Source of the DNA: Nemertoderma westbladi
Taxonomy: Eukaryota > Xenacoelomorpha > Nemertodermatida > Nemertodermatidae
Assembly: GCA_032718475.1 (NCBI GenBank)
Contig: JAUCBJ010005371.1
Coordinates: 1 to 34,273, forward strand
Reading direction: 5' to 3'
DNA: 34,273 nucleotides
Shown here piece by piece: positions 17,953-28,945 of the stretch (position 1 is the first letter of the stretch; every line of letters begins with the position of its first letter). The notes beneath the pieces are model-generated. The model was not told the origin of the DNA. It saw only the letters and a list, made by a program, of their open reading frames with translations, and did no database searches. Made by a program: the position numbers and the translations under genes.

Positions 17953-18566
17953 ATTGGACAGTACTTTGGCACTACGGCACCATACACTAGATATAAATGT
18001 TACTAAAAATACTATAATATTGTACTAATGGTTTGTTGTACCATAGTATAACAACACTGCAAGTAAGTCTACTTAGCATGTTCTAGAACTACAATAAATA
18101 TTATACTACTTGAAAGCATATGTGAAGCGATTTAAAAAAAAGTCTGTAGGGTACAAAGTGCTATGAATATATATGTATATGTATATACTGTACTGATTCG
18201 AAGTACCTACAATACTTTGGCCGAGCTACGAGGTGGAGGGAGGGGACTCTATACGCAATCACTCTAGAACACTCTCTAGTAGATTCTTGTATATTGTTTT
18301 GGTTAGATAACATTCCACTGTAACCCGCTCGTTTCCTCAATTGATAATTGAAATTGGTAATTAAAAACGATGCTAGACAGAATTTCGTTGAGATTGAAAT
18401 TCGATTGACTTGCATTAATAGCCCACCTCACCCCGTATCTTAAAATTTATGTTATAAATATATAATAACTACATATGATAGACAACGTCTTAAATTATTA
18501 CTGAAGTAAATTCATCGACCAATTCATTCTTCAGCTGCACTACTAGCGCGCATTGTTACGCATCAT
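17953..18566. other. Non-coding spacer downstream of the IGFBP gene
   Basis: AT-rich, with a (TA/TG)n tract at 18165-18187. No canonical AATAAA was seen within the first few hundred bases downstream (minus sense) of the IGFBP stop. Confidence 0.45.
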
Positions 18567-19289
18567 CTAATCAAAGTCGTTGGTAATAGTCGTGCAGTAC
18601 GGTACTGTGCAAACGAATTCCTCATCATCCTGGAGCGGTTTACGAAGTTTATCATAACGGCATGGGAACTTAGAGCGGGTGCAACGATGCCGTTTCATAC
18701 ACTTTCCGAACTGACGGAGACACGTAAAATCATCGAACGCGCACTTCTGGCAGGGGTACTGCTTGGGGCGCAGGTAGCACGCCAAGCAGCTCGTGTGCTC
18801 ACACATGTCGAGCTTACCATCTTCCGTGTCGCAGGGTTTACCTCCATCACGGACACCTTGCGGGGCCGAACACACCGCTTTCGGGTTGGCGCGACACAGC
18901 TCTGGGCTACACTTTGGGCGGCACCAATTTTTGGTGCTCGGTTGATCCGCCAGCTGCATGGCCGTGCGAGGTTTAATTCGGGGCAAACAGAGGCCTTTGG
19001 CCCCAGCAGGAAGCGATGTTCCCTTTTTGATGGTGACGCCGCACATGAGACCTTTGTCGCACTTTCCAAGATATCCGTCCCTTCCACCGCATCTCTCACC
19101 TTCGACTTTAGCGCATACCGGACAGCATCCACATACCGCGGTACTTGTGCCCCCCGGGCAGTTCTTTAAATCAGATAACTTTTTATCACAGTATATTTTC
19201 TCGCAAGGGGGACAAATAATTGATTTTACCGCGGGCAGGTTGCCAATAATGACAGCGCAGAACAAGCTGGCATATAGAGTTATATACAT
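18567..19289 (-). CDS. Secreted IGFBP-domain cysteine-rich protein
   Basis: 240 codons, ATG at 19289, in a single uninterrupted exon. Residues 1-23 are a signal peptide. Residues 24-102 form an IGFBP N-terminal domain with exactly 12 cysteines (26, 29, 34, 44, 53, 55, 56, 59, 67, 77, 83, 101) and the hallmark CGCCPVC at 53-59. The domain in this family binds insulin-like growth factors or serves as an adhesion module. The remainder (123-232) holds 16 more cysteines in a dense pattern (CEHTSCLAC, CQKCAFDDFTC) that I cannot assign to thyroglobulin type-1, Kazal or WAP domains. The protein would act extracellularly. The intact frame and coding-like GC content in an AT-rich neighbourhood support a real host gene. 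Whether it is a retrocopy or natively intronless cannot be told. Confidence 0.88.
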   Translation of the reverse strand: MYITLYASLFCAVIIGNLPAVKSIICPPCEKIYCDKKLSDLKNCPGGTSTAVCGCCPVCAKVEGERCGGRDGYLGKCDKGLMCGVTIKKGTSLPAGAKGLCLPRIKPRTAMQLADQPSTKNWCRPKCSPELCRANPKAVCSAPQGVRDGGKPCDTEDGKLDMCEHTSCLACYLRPKQYPCQKCAFDDFTCLRQFGKCMKRHRCTRSKFPCRYDKLRKPLQDDEEFVCTVPYCTTITNDFD

Positions 19290-19437
19290 AGTTAATTAAT
19301 AACAATAATTACATCATGTTATAATTGTTATCTTGAAACAAGAAACAAAATACCAAATAGTACCTCAGTGTAAGTAAATAAAAAATTTGTTAATGCAATT
19401 CCTGCAAAGGTACTTCACAGAAATATGTTGGCAGAAT

Positions 19438-19450
19438 GTTTATATATAAA
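19438..19450 (-). promoter_or_regulatory. Possible TATA box of the IGFBP gene
   Basis: Minus strand CTTTATATATAAAC contains TATATAAA about 150 bp upstream of the ATG, which would give a 5' UTR near 120 nt. Motif and position only. Confidence 0.35.
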
Positions 19451-19844
19451 GTGGCTAATTAATTAATGACCCCTTGTGTGAATATGATTGACAAGTGGAT
19501 ACAATGTATAAATGATGTCGTAAATTAACATTTTTATATACATAAAGGTCCATAAAGGTCCACTCTTGAAAGAAAACAATTAATACCTTAGGTTCACCTA
19601 GGTGTGTTCTAAGGGAACTTTACATTAAGTAGTTTGAATATGTTAACACTTTAAGCCAATCAAGGTGGTATTATGTTGGCTATATAGACACCCACTTGGC
19701 AAGAAACGATTCACCCTGTGGCGTTTAACAATTAATTATCGCAAACACAGCACAGTTTAACTACTGCATAATTAATACACTCCTAATATTAAAGCGGAAT
19801 GAGAGATAGTTACAAATCCACAGCTCTTTTGTGTTGAAGGAATT
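19451..19844. other. Upstream region of the IGFBP gene
   Basis: AT-rich, with a short direct repeat CATAAAGGTC (19542-19561). Likely holds regulatory DNA of the IGFBP gene, but no site could be named. Confidence 0.4.
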
Positions 19845-20055
19845 GCCACATCGCGTTCGCCTGACTGGTGACAACCGCATTAGGCTTAGGTCGCGAATAC
19901 ACCCACCCCAGCTTGCTCCACCAGAGCTGGTGGGTAGTCCATCAACCAATCTCCGGGAACAATCAACATCGATTCAAGGCGATGTTCTAAAGCGATAATT
20001 TGGACTCGAAGGCGCCAATTGGGAGGGGTGGGCCCAAGGCTACCTTGGCCGAGTA
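19845..20055. other. GC-rich island of unknown origin
   Basis: About 210 bp with clearly higher GC than the flanks. The minus strand has an open frame containing LIVPGDWLMDYPPALVEQAG, but I recognise no family and no tRNA-like boxes. It could be a repeat or an old exon. Confidence 0.35.
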
Positions 20056-22339
20056 TTATTCTGCATATTATCATAGCTAACAACTTCTTAACGGACTGTC
20101 AAGCGTGAAAGATGCGTTAATGCGATGTTGAGATTTTTCTAATTAAATCAACAAAGGAGAAACGGTAAGTAGACTGTGTACAGTTAAAATTTCATTACAC
20201 TTTCTGATTTCAAAGTAACTAATAACACTGGAAGTGCCAGTGCCAGAAATATATTCCACTAATATATTATATTGATATGACATTTATAATGTGAGTCTGG
20301 CCGTAAGTAATTGCCCAGGCCTCCACCCCTAAACAATAACTCAAATGTAATGATAGTATAATTGGAAGACAAATTGAATGTGATAGTGTGGGAACCACAC
20401 CTGATGGGGATTACAGCAGGCAGCTGGGGTGAGAATACTAATCGAATCAGTTCTACCATCCGGGAAAAAGAGAAAAGATTTAAACCCAATATATTTCCTT
20501 ACACCTTAACAATTAAGGAGATGAAGCTGATTTGACCTCTAACAATAAATAATGACAATAAACATACATAAATACAATAATGCAAACATACATTAAGGGC
20601 CACTCACTTGCCACTTTACTTAATAGTTATACCTAAGTTCCTTGAAACGTTCCTATGTTAATATAATCACTTAGATGAAATTATTTAACTTATTATTATG
20701 TTTAATTCTTCCAAAGAAAACAGATACAATTCTGCAGATATCTGCGGTTTATTCACCGAACCTGGCTGCATATTATAGGATTATACTAAATCTTTTGTTA
20801 GAAAGTCAACTTATCCGCATTCTGGACCCGGTTTTACAAAGCATCTTAAGGAAAAACTTGACATTAAATTGAACCTCAAGGCTATTTATCCACTTCAATT
20901 TTTCATTGAAAATCTTAGAGCGTTTTACAAAACTACTTGACTTGAAACGTTCCTTGAAATCCACCTTGAACTTGAGGGGCTATATTCAGTTACATATTTA
21001 AGCCGAATCAACAGTTTATTATTTGTAAAAAAAACTGCATTGACGTTGTTTACTTACGTAATTTACTGATCCAGATGGGCTGGAAAGTATCCCATTGCTT
21101 TATGATGTCAATTGGTCTACGGGTGCATCAAAATAAGGATTTCTCCGTTGGACGAGTATCGAGAAGGCGAACTTCTATTCATTCAGCAAGTTTTCAGAAA
21201 GTTTCAGAAATTCAGAAAGTTTTCGATCGAAATTTCGCGCTTACTGTTGCGCAACAGGTGCCATTGGTAAAGCTATTTGACGCATGTAGAAGTTTTCTTA
21301 AAGTTTGTGGCGATTGTATTCATGTGAGCAAAGCATGATGTGGCAGTGAGACTGAAAAAGTGTGAACTCTGTCACGGATGCGTTGTTGAAACATTTTCCT
21401 GAGCTAAAGTCAAATTTCCCGAACGCACTGATTGGCAGGCAACAACTGTGAATGACCGGTCTCACAAACAACCGTTGGTTTGCCAGGTGTTGTTGGATTA
21501 GTAATAATTTATATTAATGAAAATAATTAATTTATTACATGGGAAAAAAGCAGAACTTTTTTCACTATTCTCGAGGCATTTTATTTACCGAGCGCAATTA
21601 AGGTTAATAAAGGTCGAGAGAATATTGAAAAACATGTACTACGTATTTTTACCATTTAATACTTAGTTTTATTCTTAAATTGGTACATGTTGTTGCTCAA
21701 TTCTCTAATTATAATACAGAACGATATAGTCTTATAAAATAAATTGAACTGTAAGTGTTTTAATATATTGCTTCCATAGTTACTGCGAATCCAATTATTG
21801 TACTCTTCAACTCCTGATGTTGCCTTACTCAATGTTAAATAATTTAGTGTTCTCGAATATTTATTACGTAACTAGCAGACTAGAGAGCCGCTTAACAACA
21901 TAAAACAATATTGAATATTGAATTCCGATTTGGAGTACAGGTACGCATTTCAGACACTATAGTTGCAACTTTTTCTTCGTTCAAAAAAAGTAAAATCAAT
22001 GCGATCCTATGCATTACTTATTTCCCTAGGGAAAATTATTCGGTGTATATTCGAGCGAAAAAGTAACAATTTAAGAATAAATTATTATAATTTTATACGT
22101 TGGTAAATTTAATTGTATTGTAAATTTTTATTATATTGTTACAACTAAGTATTAATATTTAAAACGAATTACATTTTTTGGGAACTTTATAAAAGTTAAC
22201 AAAAAATTTCAAATTAACTAATATTATCGTTTTAATTATTTGAATTGAATTCTACGTTTTTTTCAAAGAAATTCAGTTCTTAATTACTGTACCTAATTCG
22301 ATAGTTTCAACAATATCTTTTTCTTATGCTATCAGTAAC
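20056..22339. other. Non-coding or unrecognised
   Basis: Mostly AT-rich. The motif CTTGAAACGTTCCT occurs twice (about 20640 and 20941), hinting at an old repeat. 21061-21480 is less AT-rich and carries an 87-codon plus frame (21075-21338) without recognisable features. Nothing else stands out. Confidence 0.4.
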
Positions 22340-22475
22340 AATGACTCTGAAGTCTTTGGTTTAACAGACTCCGCTCCCTTGGCTTGTCTGATCTTCGCGG
22401 TGGTGAGATGGGGGGGCCATTCCTCCACTTCTTTACTCAGGAAGTCGGACCTAACCAATCTGGCGTATCAGTTAG

Positions 22476-23874
22476 TTATTTGCGTGTAGCTCCCCTGGAG
22501 GCGATGTCGGCTGGATTAATAGTCCCAGGCCAATGTCTCCATTGGTCCACCTTTGTGTGACTGAGTATAATATCTACGCAGTTAGTGACAAAGACGCTGA
22601 ACTGGCAGACTTCGTTAGTCAAATATTCTAGAACGAGTAATGCTTCCGTCCAATAAACAGTTTTCTCCAACGGGTATTCTATCTGTTCAGTGATATTCCA
22701 ACCAATGGCGGTAGCGTATAGTGCTGCTTTTAACTCCGCTCTAGGGACCCGCAACTTGTTGTTTATTAGAGCCTTTGAGGCGGCTAAGGAAACCTTAATT
22801 CTGTCTGGCATTTCGACTCTCAAATAGGCTACTATACCTATTCCAATGTCGCTGGCGTCTCCAAACACGTGGAGTTGATAGGAATAGGTGGGGAGAACAT
22901 GACCGAAATATGAGCGAAAAATCTTAAAGTCTTCAATAGATGGTAAAGAGTTCTCCCACTTCATCCATTTCTTCAATAGTTCACCCTTTAGTGGGTCATC
23001 CCAAGAATGGTTTTCGAGCCACATCTGCTGGACTAGACTCCGAGCAACCAGGATTACTGGACTAATGAATCCCAATGGAATGAAATCGTGCTTAGAATAC
23101 TCAAGCAGATCCTTTTAGTTTGAACAGGATCATTGCGTTGTTTTAATTCGAAGAACAAAATATCCCTCTCTGTATCCCACTTCAGTCCGAGGGTTTTGGT
23201 TTCCGAGAGGTCGTCTTTAAAGAGGTCGAGATCTTTAGCACCTCGTTCCTTCTCTGGGAACGCCTCCAGAAACTCACGGGAGTTGCTGGTGAATTTAGTT
23301 AACCAGAATCCACCGCATTGAAGACACTCTACCGTTCCCTTGGCAACCTCTATAGCTTCTTCCACCATAGGTAGTGACTTAAGGTTGTCATCCATGTAGA
23401 TGTCACGTTTGATGTTATCGATGACTGCTTTGGGGAAGGTTGATTTTCATCAGCAGTAGTACGCACCACTGAGCAGGCATTGGACAGACTAGAGATAATG
23501 CCGAAGGCCTGGATTGTCATCCAGTACACTACAGGTTCTTTGTCGAAGTCACCATCAGGCCAGAATAAGAACCGTAAGCTATCTCCGTCCTGTTGCAATG
23601 CTTTTACCTGAAGAAACATGCCTTCTATATCGGAAGCAAAGGCGATAGAATACTGCCGGAGTCGCAGTAGTATTCCCAACAGTGATTGAAGTAGGTTGGG
23701 TCCCGTCAATAACTCCGAGTTGAGAGATTGTCCCTTATACAGCGCAGAGCCGTCGAACACCACCCAGTCTTCGTTGGGCTTTCCGGGTTTGGGAACGTAG
23801 TGGTGTGTTGTATGTTCTCCGTCACAGGTGTATCGGTTGGAACTCGCTCCGCATATCACTTGTTGATGAACCAT
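22476..23874 (-). pseudogene. BEL/Pao reverse transcriptase and RNase H
   Basis: The first part (23874-23350) has FASDIEGMFLQVKAL and RFLFWPDGDFDKEPVVYWM. A 4-bp loss near 23440 shifts frame just before the catalytic YMDD region, which reads as MDDNLKSL in the next frame from 23395. A 1-bp loss near 23085 shifts again into the segment 23075-22476 (GFISPVILVARSLVQQMW, LHVFGDASDIGIGIVAYL, EYPLEKTVYWTEALLVLEYL, WRHWPGTINPADIASRGAT). These are typical BEL RT, connection and RNase H sequences. Frames are broken at least twice. Confidence 0.88.
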
Positions 23875-23879
23875 TTCAA

Positions 23880-24646
23880 CAGGGTCTTGTGAATCTCTTT
23901 GGCTTTATCATTCCTCGATAAGCGTCGATGTAGCTGTTCGATTCTCTTGATGGCTAACGGTCAATTGTTTATGAAGCTGGGTTCTCTCTTCCGGAAAGGT
24001 AAACCAATCTTGTAACGACCCTCCTCTTGTAGATAATGAATAGTCGTCGCTTGGATCTGTTTAGCTCTCTCCTCCTCTACTGATAGGGCCCTATAATACG
24101 AGTTGGGTTCCACAGCTTCTTGCATAAAGAATCACACTGCAAGTTTATCCCTCAGTTTAGCATTGTATCGCTCCACTACCTTGTTGAGCTCATCATCCTC
24201 ATAAGCCAACAGTTCGTTATTAGGCTGTATTAAGTTACAGAGTTCGATTTGATTGGATCAAGTTTGAATTTCTGTGAGGGGTTCGGGTTTGATAACGTTC
24301 TCCTCGTCATAAAGTGTTTGTGTATCGTCGTTATCTGAGGATCATGGAGTTTCCTCAGCTGTCAGAGTCTCATCCATCACGGCATCTACACTGTTATACA
24401 CTTGAGGGACATGTTCGTCCTATCCTCTTTCTCTGAGGGTACGTCCAGAGGGTCCCATGAGGTACCAACCCACTTTGGTTCTTCCCGCGTAAATTTGTAA
24501 GGGTCGCGGTTGCGCAATGCGCATGTCGTTTTTCTATAGTCTCGAGCGCTTCGTGCGCATTTTAGCTGATGAGCATCTGAACTTCCGGAAAATTGGGTTT
24601 GAATCTGGCAACTCGGTGTCTCTGGGCGAAGGAGTCTTCATCCCAG
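23880..24646 (-). pseudogene. BEL/Pao protease-RT connector, degenerate
   Basis: Between protease and RT, minus-strand frames with several stops carry pieces consistent with the N-terminal RT region (HRRLSRNDKAKEIHKTL near 23900-23950). It cannot be read as one frame. Confidence 0.55.
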
Positions 24647-25379
24647 TCATAAGGAAGGTTCTACTTGACTAGCGGCAAAGTTCTTAATAGCTACCATCTT
24701 AATGGACCTTATGCTGTTCCTACCAGATTCATCATGTGGAGTTGATAGTGATCCCATATAATAGTCCGTAGCTACGGTTGATTTCCATACCTGCATGATT
24801 CCTGAGAGATTTAATTTGGTTCGTAATTTCTCCTGTCCTGCAAATATGTCCTTGGCCAAGTCCTTGTCTATAAAGGTGCCTGTACAACCTGAATCAAGGA
24901 GGGCGTTAATGATTAAACTCTTACATTGTCCATGTATACTGAGCTGCACCACTGGGAATTCTCGTATGCCACTCGATGGTTATGAGACCTTCCATGCGAA
25001 CTGTTTATCTGGAGGGGATAGTTGGACTTCCTCTTCGTTGGTTGTCGCTTCATGGCTAAGGGCACGGTACACTGTCGTCTTGATTAGATAACAGGATTCG
25101 TTTTCATCGGAAAACTCATCGGGGCTGTAGACTCTGGTCAGTATCAATCACATCTTAAAATTGGACATGTAACTCAGGCTCACTCACCTTGCCAAACTCG
25201 CTATGTAATAACGAGTGATGTTTAGCTCTGCACTTAGTGCACCTAGTGGCTGAGTAGCAATATCTCCTCAGACAGTTGTAACATAACCTCTTATCCCAAG
25301 TTACACTATGTCTATCCCTGAGGTCCTTCTTTAGGAATTCCTCACACTTACTGAGGTGATGGGGTCCTTCACATGACAC
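24647..25379 (-). pseudogene. BEL/Pao zinc-knuckle region and aspartic protease
   Basis: Segment 25379-25155 carries CEGPHHLSKCEEF, CYNCLRR and CTKCRAKHHSLLH, the cysteine-histidine pattern that follows the BEL gag region. Segment 24952-24647 has LSIHGQCKSLIINALLDSGCTGTFID, the retropepsin active site DSG. The two are in different frames with stops between. Confidence 0.85.
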
Positions 25380-25399
25380 ACACGTAGGTTTAAGATTAG

Positions 25400-26891
25400 T
25401 TACCTTAGGTTGTATGGTGTTCTTTCTTCGGGCTTCTTACTGAGAATTCTTTTGGGTGACATTGGAGGAGTCTTATGCTGTTCTTGCTTTCCGTCATTCT
25501 GCCGATATTTGGGTTTCCCCATGTCTTTGCTCTTACCTGTATAATAGACGTCAGCAGTATCTGGTCCACTGTCCTCATTGTAGGAGGTTTGACTCTCATA
25601 CTCGGTGTAACATACAGGCGTTACCTTTCTCCTAGCTACTGGTTTCTCGCTTACCTTGGTTTCAGGAGTATTCTCTCTAGACTGTTTAATCAGCTGTAAT
25701 CTTACCTCTCCAGTCAGGAAAGACATAAGGTCCGCCATTGTAGGATCTCTATTATGTTGATCCTCCAACTATAGCACCTTTTTGTCCCAACAGGGTACCT
25801 ACTCCACCCTTAGGTAAAGATGCCGCTACCGCTCCTACCACCATAGAACTCTGCTACTCATGAGCTTTACCTAACCATTCCAACTGTCTACAGATCTCCT
25901 GAACCTCATCAGAAAACTCTATAATTCCATTGCTAGGGAATTTCTCTATAAGAAAGAACAGTGTCAGTGGATTCCCCATACACGAGTTGATCGGCCAGCT
26001 GATTTTTCCACGTGGCAATTCCCTGAATTCATTGATTTCGTTTCGATTTCGATTTCGATTCATTCGTTGATTCATTGAAACCATACCCGCACCGCTACCT
26101 GCAGGGAGGTATCTTGTCTTCTTTTGGAGGCTTCTTCGAATGCTGACAAAATTAGTATAATCCTTAAGATCTGCTCCCGCACTTGGAACAAGAGTAGTCC
26201 TTGCGCTTGAGGTTCCAACTGTCCTCGGAATAGTTGAGTTTCCAGTTGTCCCAGGGAGTTAAAGAATCCCTGCATGTAACCAGATGCTGACCTCTTCCAC
26301 ACCACAGGGTCTCGGGGTCTCCTGATTTACTCCTAGCTGATGTAAGTCCTCCCATGGAACTTCGGAGAAGTTAAAGGGAATTGTGGGTCCGGGAAAGTTC
26401 CATTGCGATTCAACTAAGGATTCCAATTCTTCCCACGAATATCCGGCGTAACTCTCTTTAGTTGGTCTTCTATTCTTTACCCAATCCACTAAATCTTCCA
26501 AAGCTGAAAGAATTTGGGTGAGCATACCTCCAGGGAGAAAGAAGAGGGGGTTGGCGTCAGCTACCTCCGCTATTCTCTGATCAGCCGCTGTAGGTGTCAG
26601 TTCCTTGGTACTAGAGCGGTTATCGCTGGATCGCTTAGGGGTTGCTGGTGGTTCATTCCGATGTAGTTGTTCTGCTGCCGCAGCTTGAACTCGTTTCACT
26701 TGGGCCCTAGTGCCTATAATAGACCTATGGTGCTCAATTAACCTAGGTTCCGACACAACCACTGTAGGGATAGCCTTTCTTACAGTAGGTGGGGACTTAC
26801 ACTTTGGTCGGGTCCTTTCTACACTTTAATCAGGGTCACAGATCGTCTGTTCTAATATGCTATCTGACATGGTGTATTTTGAATCAGACAT
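25400..26891 (-). pseudogene. BEL/Pao Gag region, broken
   Basis: ATG at 26891 opens MSDSKYTMSDSILEQTI and meets TAA after 21 codons. The following frame (26762-26259) is PTAADQRIAEVADANPLFFLPGG and onward. Further frames (26305-26072, 26084-25854, 25768-25400) continue the Gag, including EFSDEVQEICRQLEWLG and DPTMADLMSFLTGEVRLQL before the zinc knuckles. At least three frame changes are present. Confidence 0.75.
26038..26066. repeat. (TTTCGA)n microsatellite inside gag
   Basis: Three to four copies of GATTTC, translated as NRNRNRNE on the minus strand. Likely expanded by slippage after the element died. Confidence 0.75.
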
Positions 26892-27682
26892 TATAAGATG
26901 TTTCTTTACTGAATGCCTATTACTATACAACAGTCAAGTTGGCTTAACTCATCAGTATCAACTGTCAGTCTTACAGGTATAATGTATTGCTACCTAGGCA
27001 ATACAGACAGATAACAATGCATGAAATAGTGGTATACAATATATGGTATATATAACAGCATTACAGAAAACTGATATCACTCCTGAGTACCGGTATATGC
27101 GCCTAGCCTAAGTTATATAAGTATATAATAAGCATACTGTCAGTACCGGTACGATCAATAATTAAACAATAATTGATCAGTCAGTTTGTAAGAATTAGTT
27201 TCTCTTTACTTAGTGCTGATGTCAAGTAATAGGTTCAGCATATAGGACTTAGTTAGGTCTAACAGGTCTACGGGCTTAAATCTGATGAAGTTTTAAATTG
27301 AGATATATTTATATATATACCGACAGTGGGTTAAATCAATATTAATCCAGATGTTCAGAGGATTATCAACCACAGTAAGTTATTGTTGTATATCATAATG
27401 AATTATTGTTCTTACTCAGTCAGAAGTCACAATAATGATGGTAAACGCTCCTTTAGGGAGAGTTTATAGACACTAATTAAGAATAATTTCTACTGACTAA
27501 GTTACTTATCACTACGAAATTACTTAAATACGTGCGACGGGTTGAGATTACACAATCTCTAAGCAAACAATAAACAAAGGTTACACGTACAATTTTAAGG
27601 GTAAATTTAACAGGAATTTTATTAACCAGAACTTTGAATTTCTGGTTCTTACAGGATTACAGTACAGATGTATAGTCTTGAC
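26892..27682. other. Spacer between two LTR-element relics
   Basis: AT-rich with repeated ACCGGTA and TATATA motifs. It could include the 5' LTR/leader of the BEL element or the missing body of the next element, but no LTR pair or PBS was identifiable. Confidence 0.4.
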
Positions 27683-27731
27683 CATCCCGTTGTTGCACAG
27701 CCAAAAGGTCCTTGATGTCCAAATGACGGTT

Positions 27732-28379
27732 TCAAAGACTTCGAAGATGCTCTTCAGTCAATCTAATGACTTCATCTAGTGGCCTATTAGTGTCCACTTT
27801 TATTCCAACAGAATTGTTAATTGTCCGTAGGAACCCTGAACAGCAACACTCCCAGAACAGGCCAACTTGAACTTCTCTCGGCCGGTTATCTATGTCCACC
27901 AACTTGCCATAGTTCGACCATAATGGCTTCCATCTTAGGAACGCACGATGATCTGTATCCTCCTTCAATATTGGTGGTTTTTTGATATCCAGTTTTGGCA
28001 AATGTCTCCAACCACCCCCACCAGCATCCTGTGGTCTAGGAACCACAACTGGTACTTCCTGAAACTTGTCATAAGATCTTCGAAGCTCAATTACATCTGC
28101 CTTCGCATCGGCGAAAGCAATCTCATGCACTAGGATTCCTGCATCATAGTCTGCGTCATCTGACTCAATGTGACAAAGAATTTCCTCATCTACAGATTGG
28201 AGCTTAATCAGTTTCTGCCCCCAGTTCTCAATTCGTTGTTCCAGTCTACATGGATTGGTCCCGACATGATATGCTGCAATTGTCCCTTCAGTTGGGGTCC
28301 TTATCTTTGTCACAACAGCCTTTAATGCGCGTCTTGACCGAATCAAAGCTTCGACTTTGTCTCTGGGTGTGGGTGCCAT
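27732..28379 (-). pseudogene. gag: Gag-like protein, cut by premature stop
   Basis: 215 codons. The N-terminal part (RDKVEALIRSRRALKAVVTK onward) resembles the helical start of retrotransposon Gags of the type LPKLDIKKPPILKEDTDHRAFLRWKPLW, with a mid-domain tryptophan-rich capsid-like region. After EEHLRSL an in-frame TGA is followed by the evident continuation NRHLDIKDLLAVQQRDGQD to another stop near 27660, so the TGA is a mutation. Family assignment (Gypsy or BEL) is uncertain. Confidence 0.7.
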
Positions 28380-28410
28380 CTTCAGTTATAATATTTCTTC
28401 GCCCTCAATA

Positions 28411-28427
28411 CCCTACTCGCAGCGCCA
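28411..28427 (-). promoter_or_regulatory. Putative primer-binding site
   Basis: Plus-strand CCCTACTCGCAGCGCCA equals a tRNA-like 3' end with CCA; on the minus strand it starts TGGCGC and abuts the LTR end CA. The tRNA is not identified. It shares GCGCCA with the PBS of the Gypsy at 8029-8042. Confidence 0.6.
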
Positions 28428-28758
28428 TGAACTAATACCTCATTAGGTTCGTTTTAAATTGGTTCGAAAGAATAATTATAAGTGAAACATTTTAATAAAC
28501 GTTGTTTTGTATATGCAATAGACCGACAGATAATTTGGCTACGTATTTAATGAATAGTAATAGATATAAGTCGTTCAACAGATGTGTGTCCTAACAACAA
28601 TGAGCACCCGCCACCTATCATAGGAAAGGCAATAATGACACAAGCTATTATTACAGATATAATACAAAGTGACATACAGTCGTTCGACAGCTGTCAATCG
28701 TAAATAATAAACACCCACCACCTATCATAGGAAAGCAATAAAGGCACGAACTACTACA
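28428..28758 (-). repeat. Putative LTR with internal tandem duplication
   Basis: About 331 bp bounded by TG/CA. It contains two diverged units with a period of about 108 bp (starting 28571 and 28679), sharing GTCGTTC(A/G)ACAG, CACC(C)GCCACCTATCATAGGAAAG and CAATAA. Duplicated units in LTR U3 often act as enhancers; that is inference here. Only one LTR copy is in the window. Confidence 0.55.
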
Positions 28759-28945
28759 ATTTGTTACGAAGGGATGAGAAATAGTTGAACCACTCCTCCT
28801 CTGGAACCTGTTCGAGGTAGGAACTGGACAAGAATTTCCAGTGAGAATGTTCCAAAACCATTTCCTGTCAGACTCAAATTCTTGGATGAGATTGTGCTCT
28901 CTTCTTAATTCAAATACATGCTTTCTCTCTCTAATGAGTGCCTTA
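28759..28945 (-). pseudogene. Inverted 5' segment of the LINE at 28.9 kb
   Basis: On the minus strand the frame reads YKALIRERKHVFELRREHNL, then SDRKWFWNILTG and EEEWFNYFSSL in an adjacent frame. This is the linker between endonuclease and RT in LINE ORF2. It is in opposite orientation to the RT that begins at 28946, so it is the inverted arm of one insertion. Confidence 0.7.

Larger units (their letters stand above)
22340..26891 (-). mobile_element. BEL/Pao LTR retrotransposon relic, gag to RNase H
   Basis: A minus-strand element read from Gag (ATG at 26891) through zinc-knuckle, protease, RT and RNase H, ending around 22340 before integrase. Many stops and frameshifts break it. It shares family with the fragment at 12216-13845 (near-identical RT and RNase H text). 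No LTR pair was found; the 5' flank is 26.9-27.6 kb, and the 3' side ends in unrelated AT-rich DNA. Confidence 0.88.
27683..28758 (-). mobile_element. 5' end of an LTR retrotransposon: LTR, PBS, truncated gag
   Basis: The minus strand starts with a putative LTR (28758-28428, TGTAGTAG...TTAGTTCA), then directly TGGCGCTGCGAGTAGGG (PBS, 28427-28411), a short leader and ATG 28379 opening a Gag-like protein. The homology fades near 27680, and the downstream body and second LTR are missing. The LTR outer end abuts LINE sequence at 28759. Confidence 0.65.

Noticed and set aside
21040-21340. Minus-strand exon ending in GTAAGT near 21050
   Set aside because: The frames upstream of the donor are full of stops, so the donor match is probably chance or in a UTR.
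24560-24600. Hammerhead-like CTGATGAG ... GGAAAA on the plus strand
   Set aside because: Sequence between the two core boxes cannot form stem II and no stem I/III partners are present.
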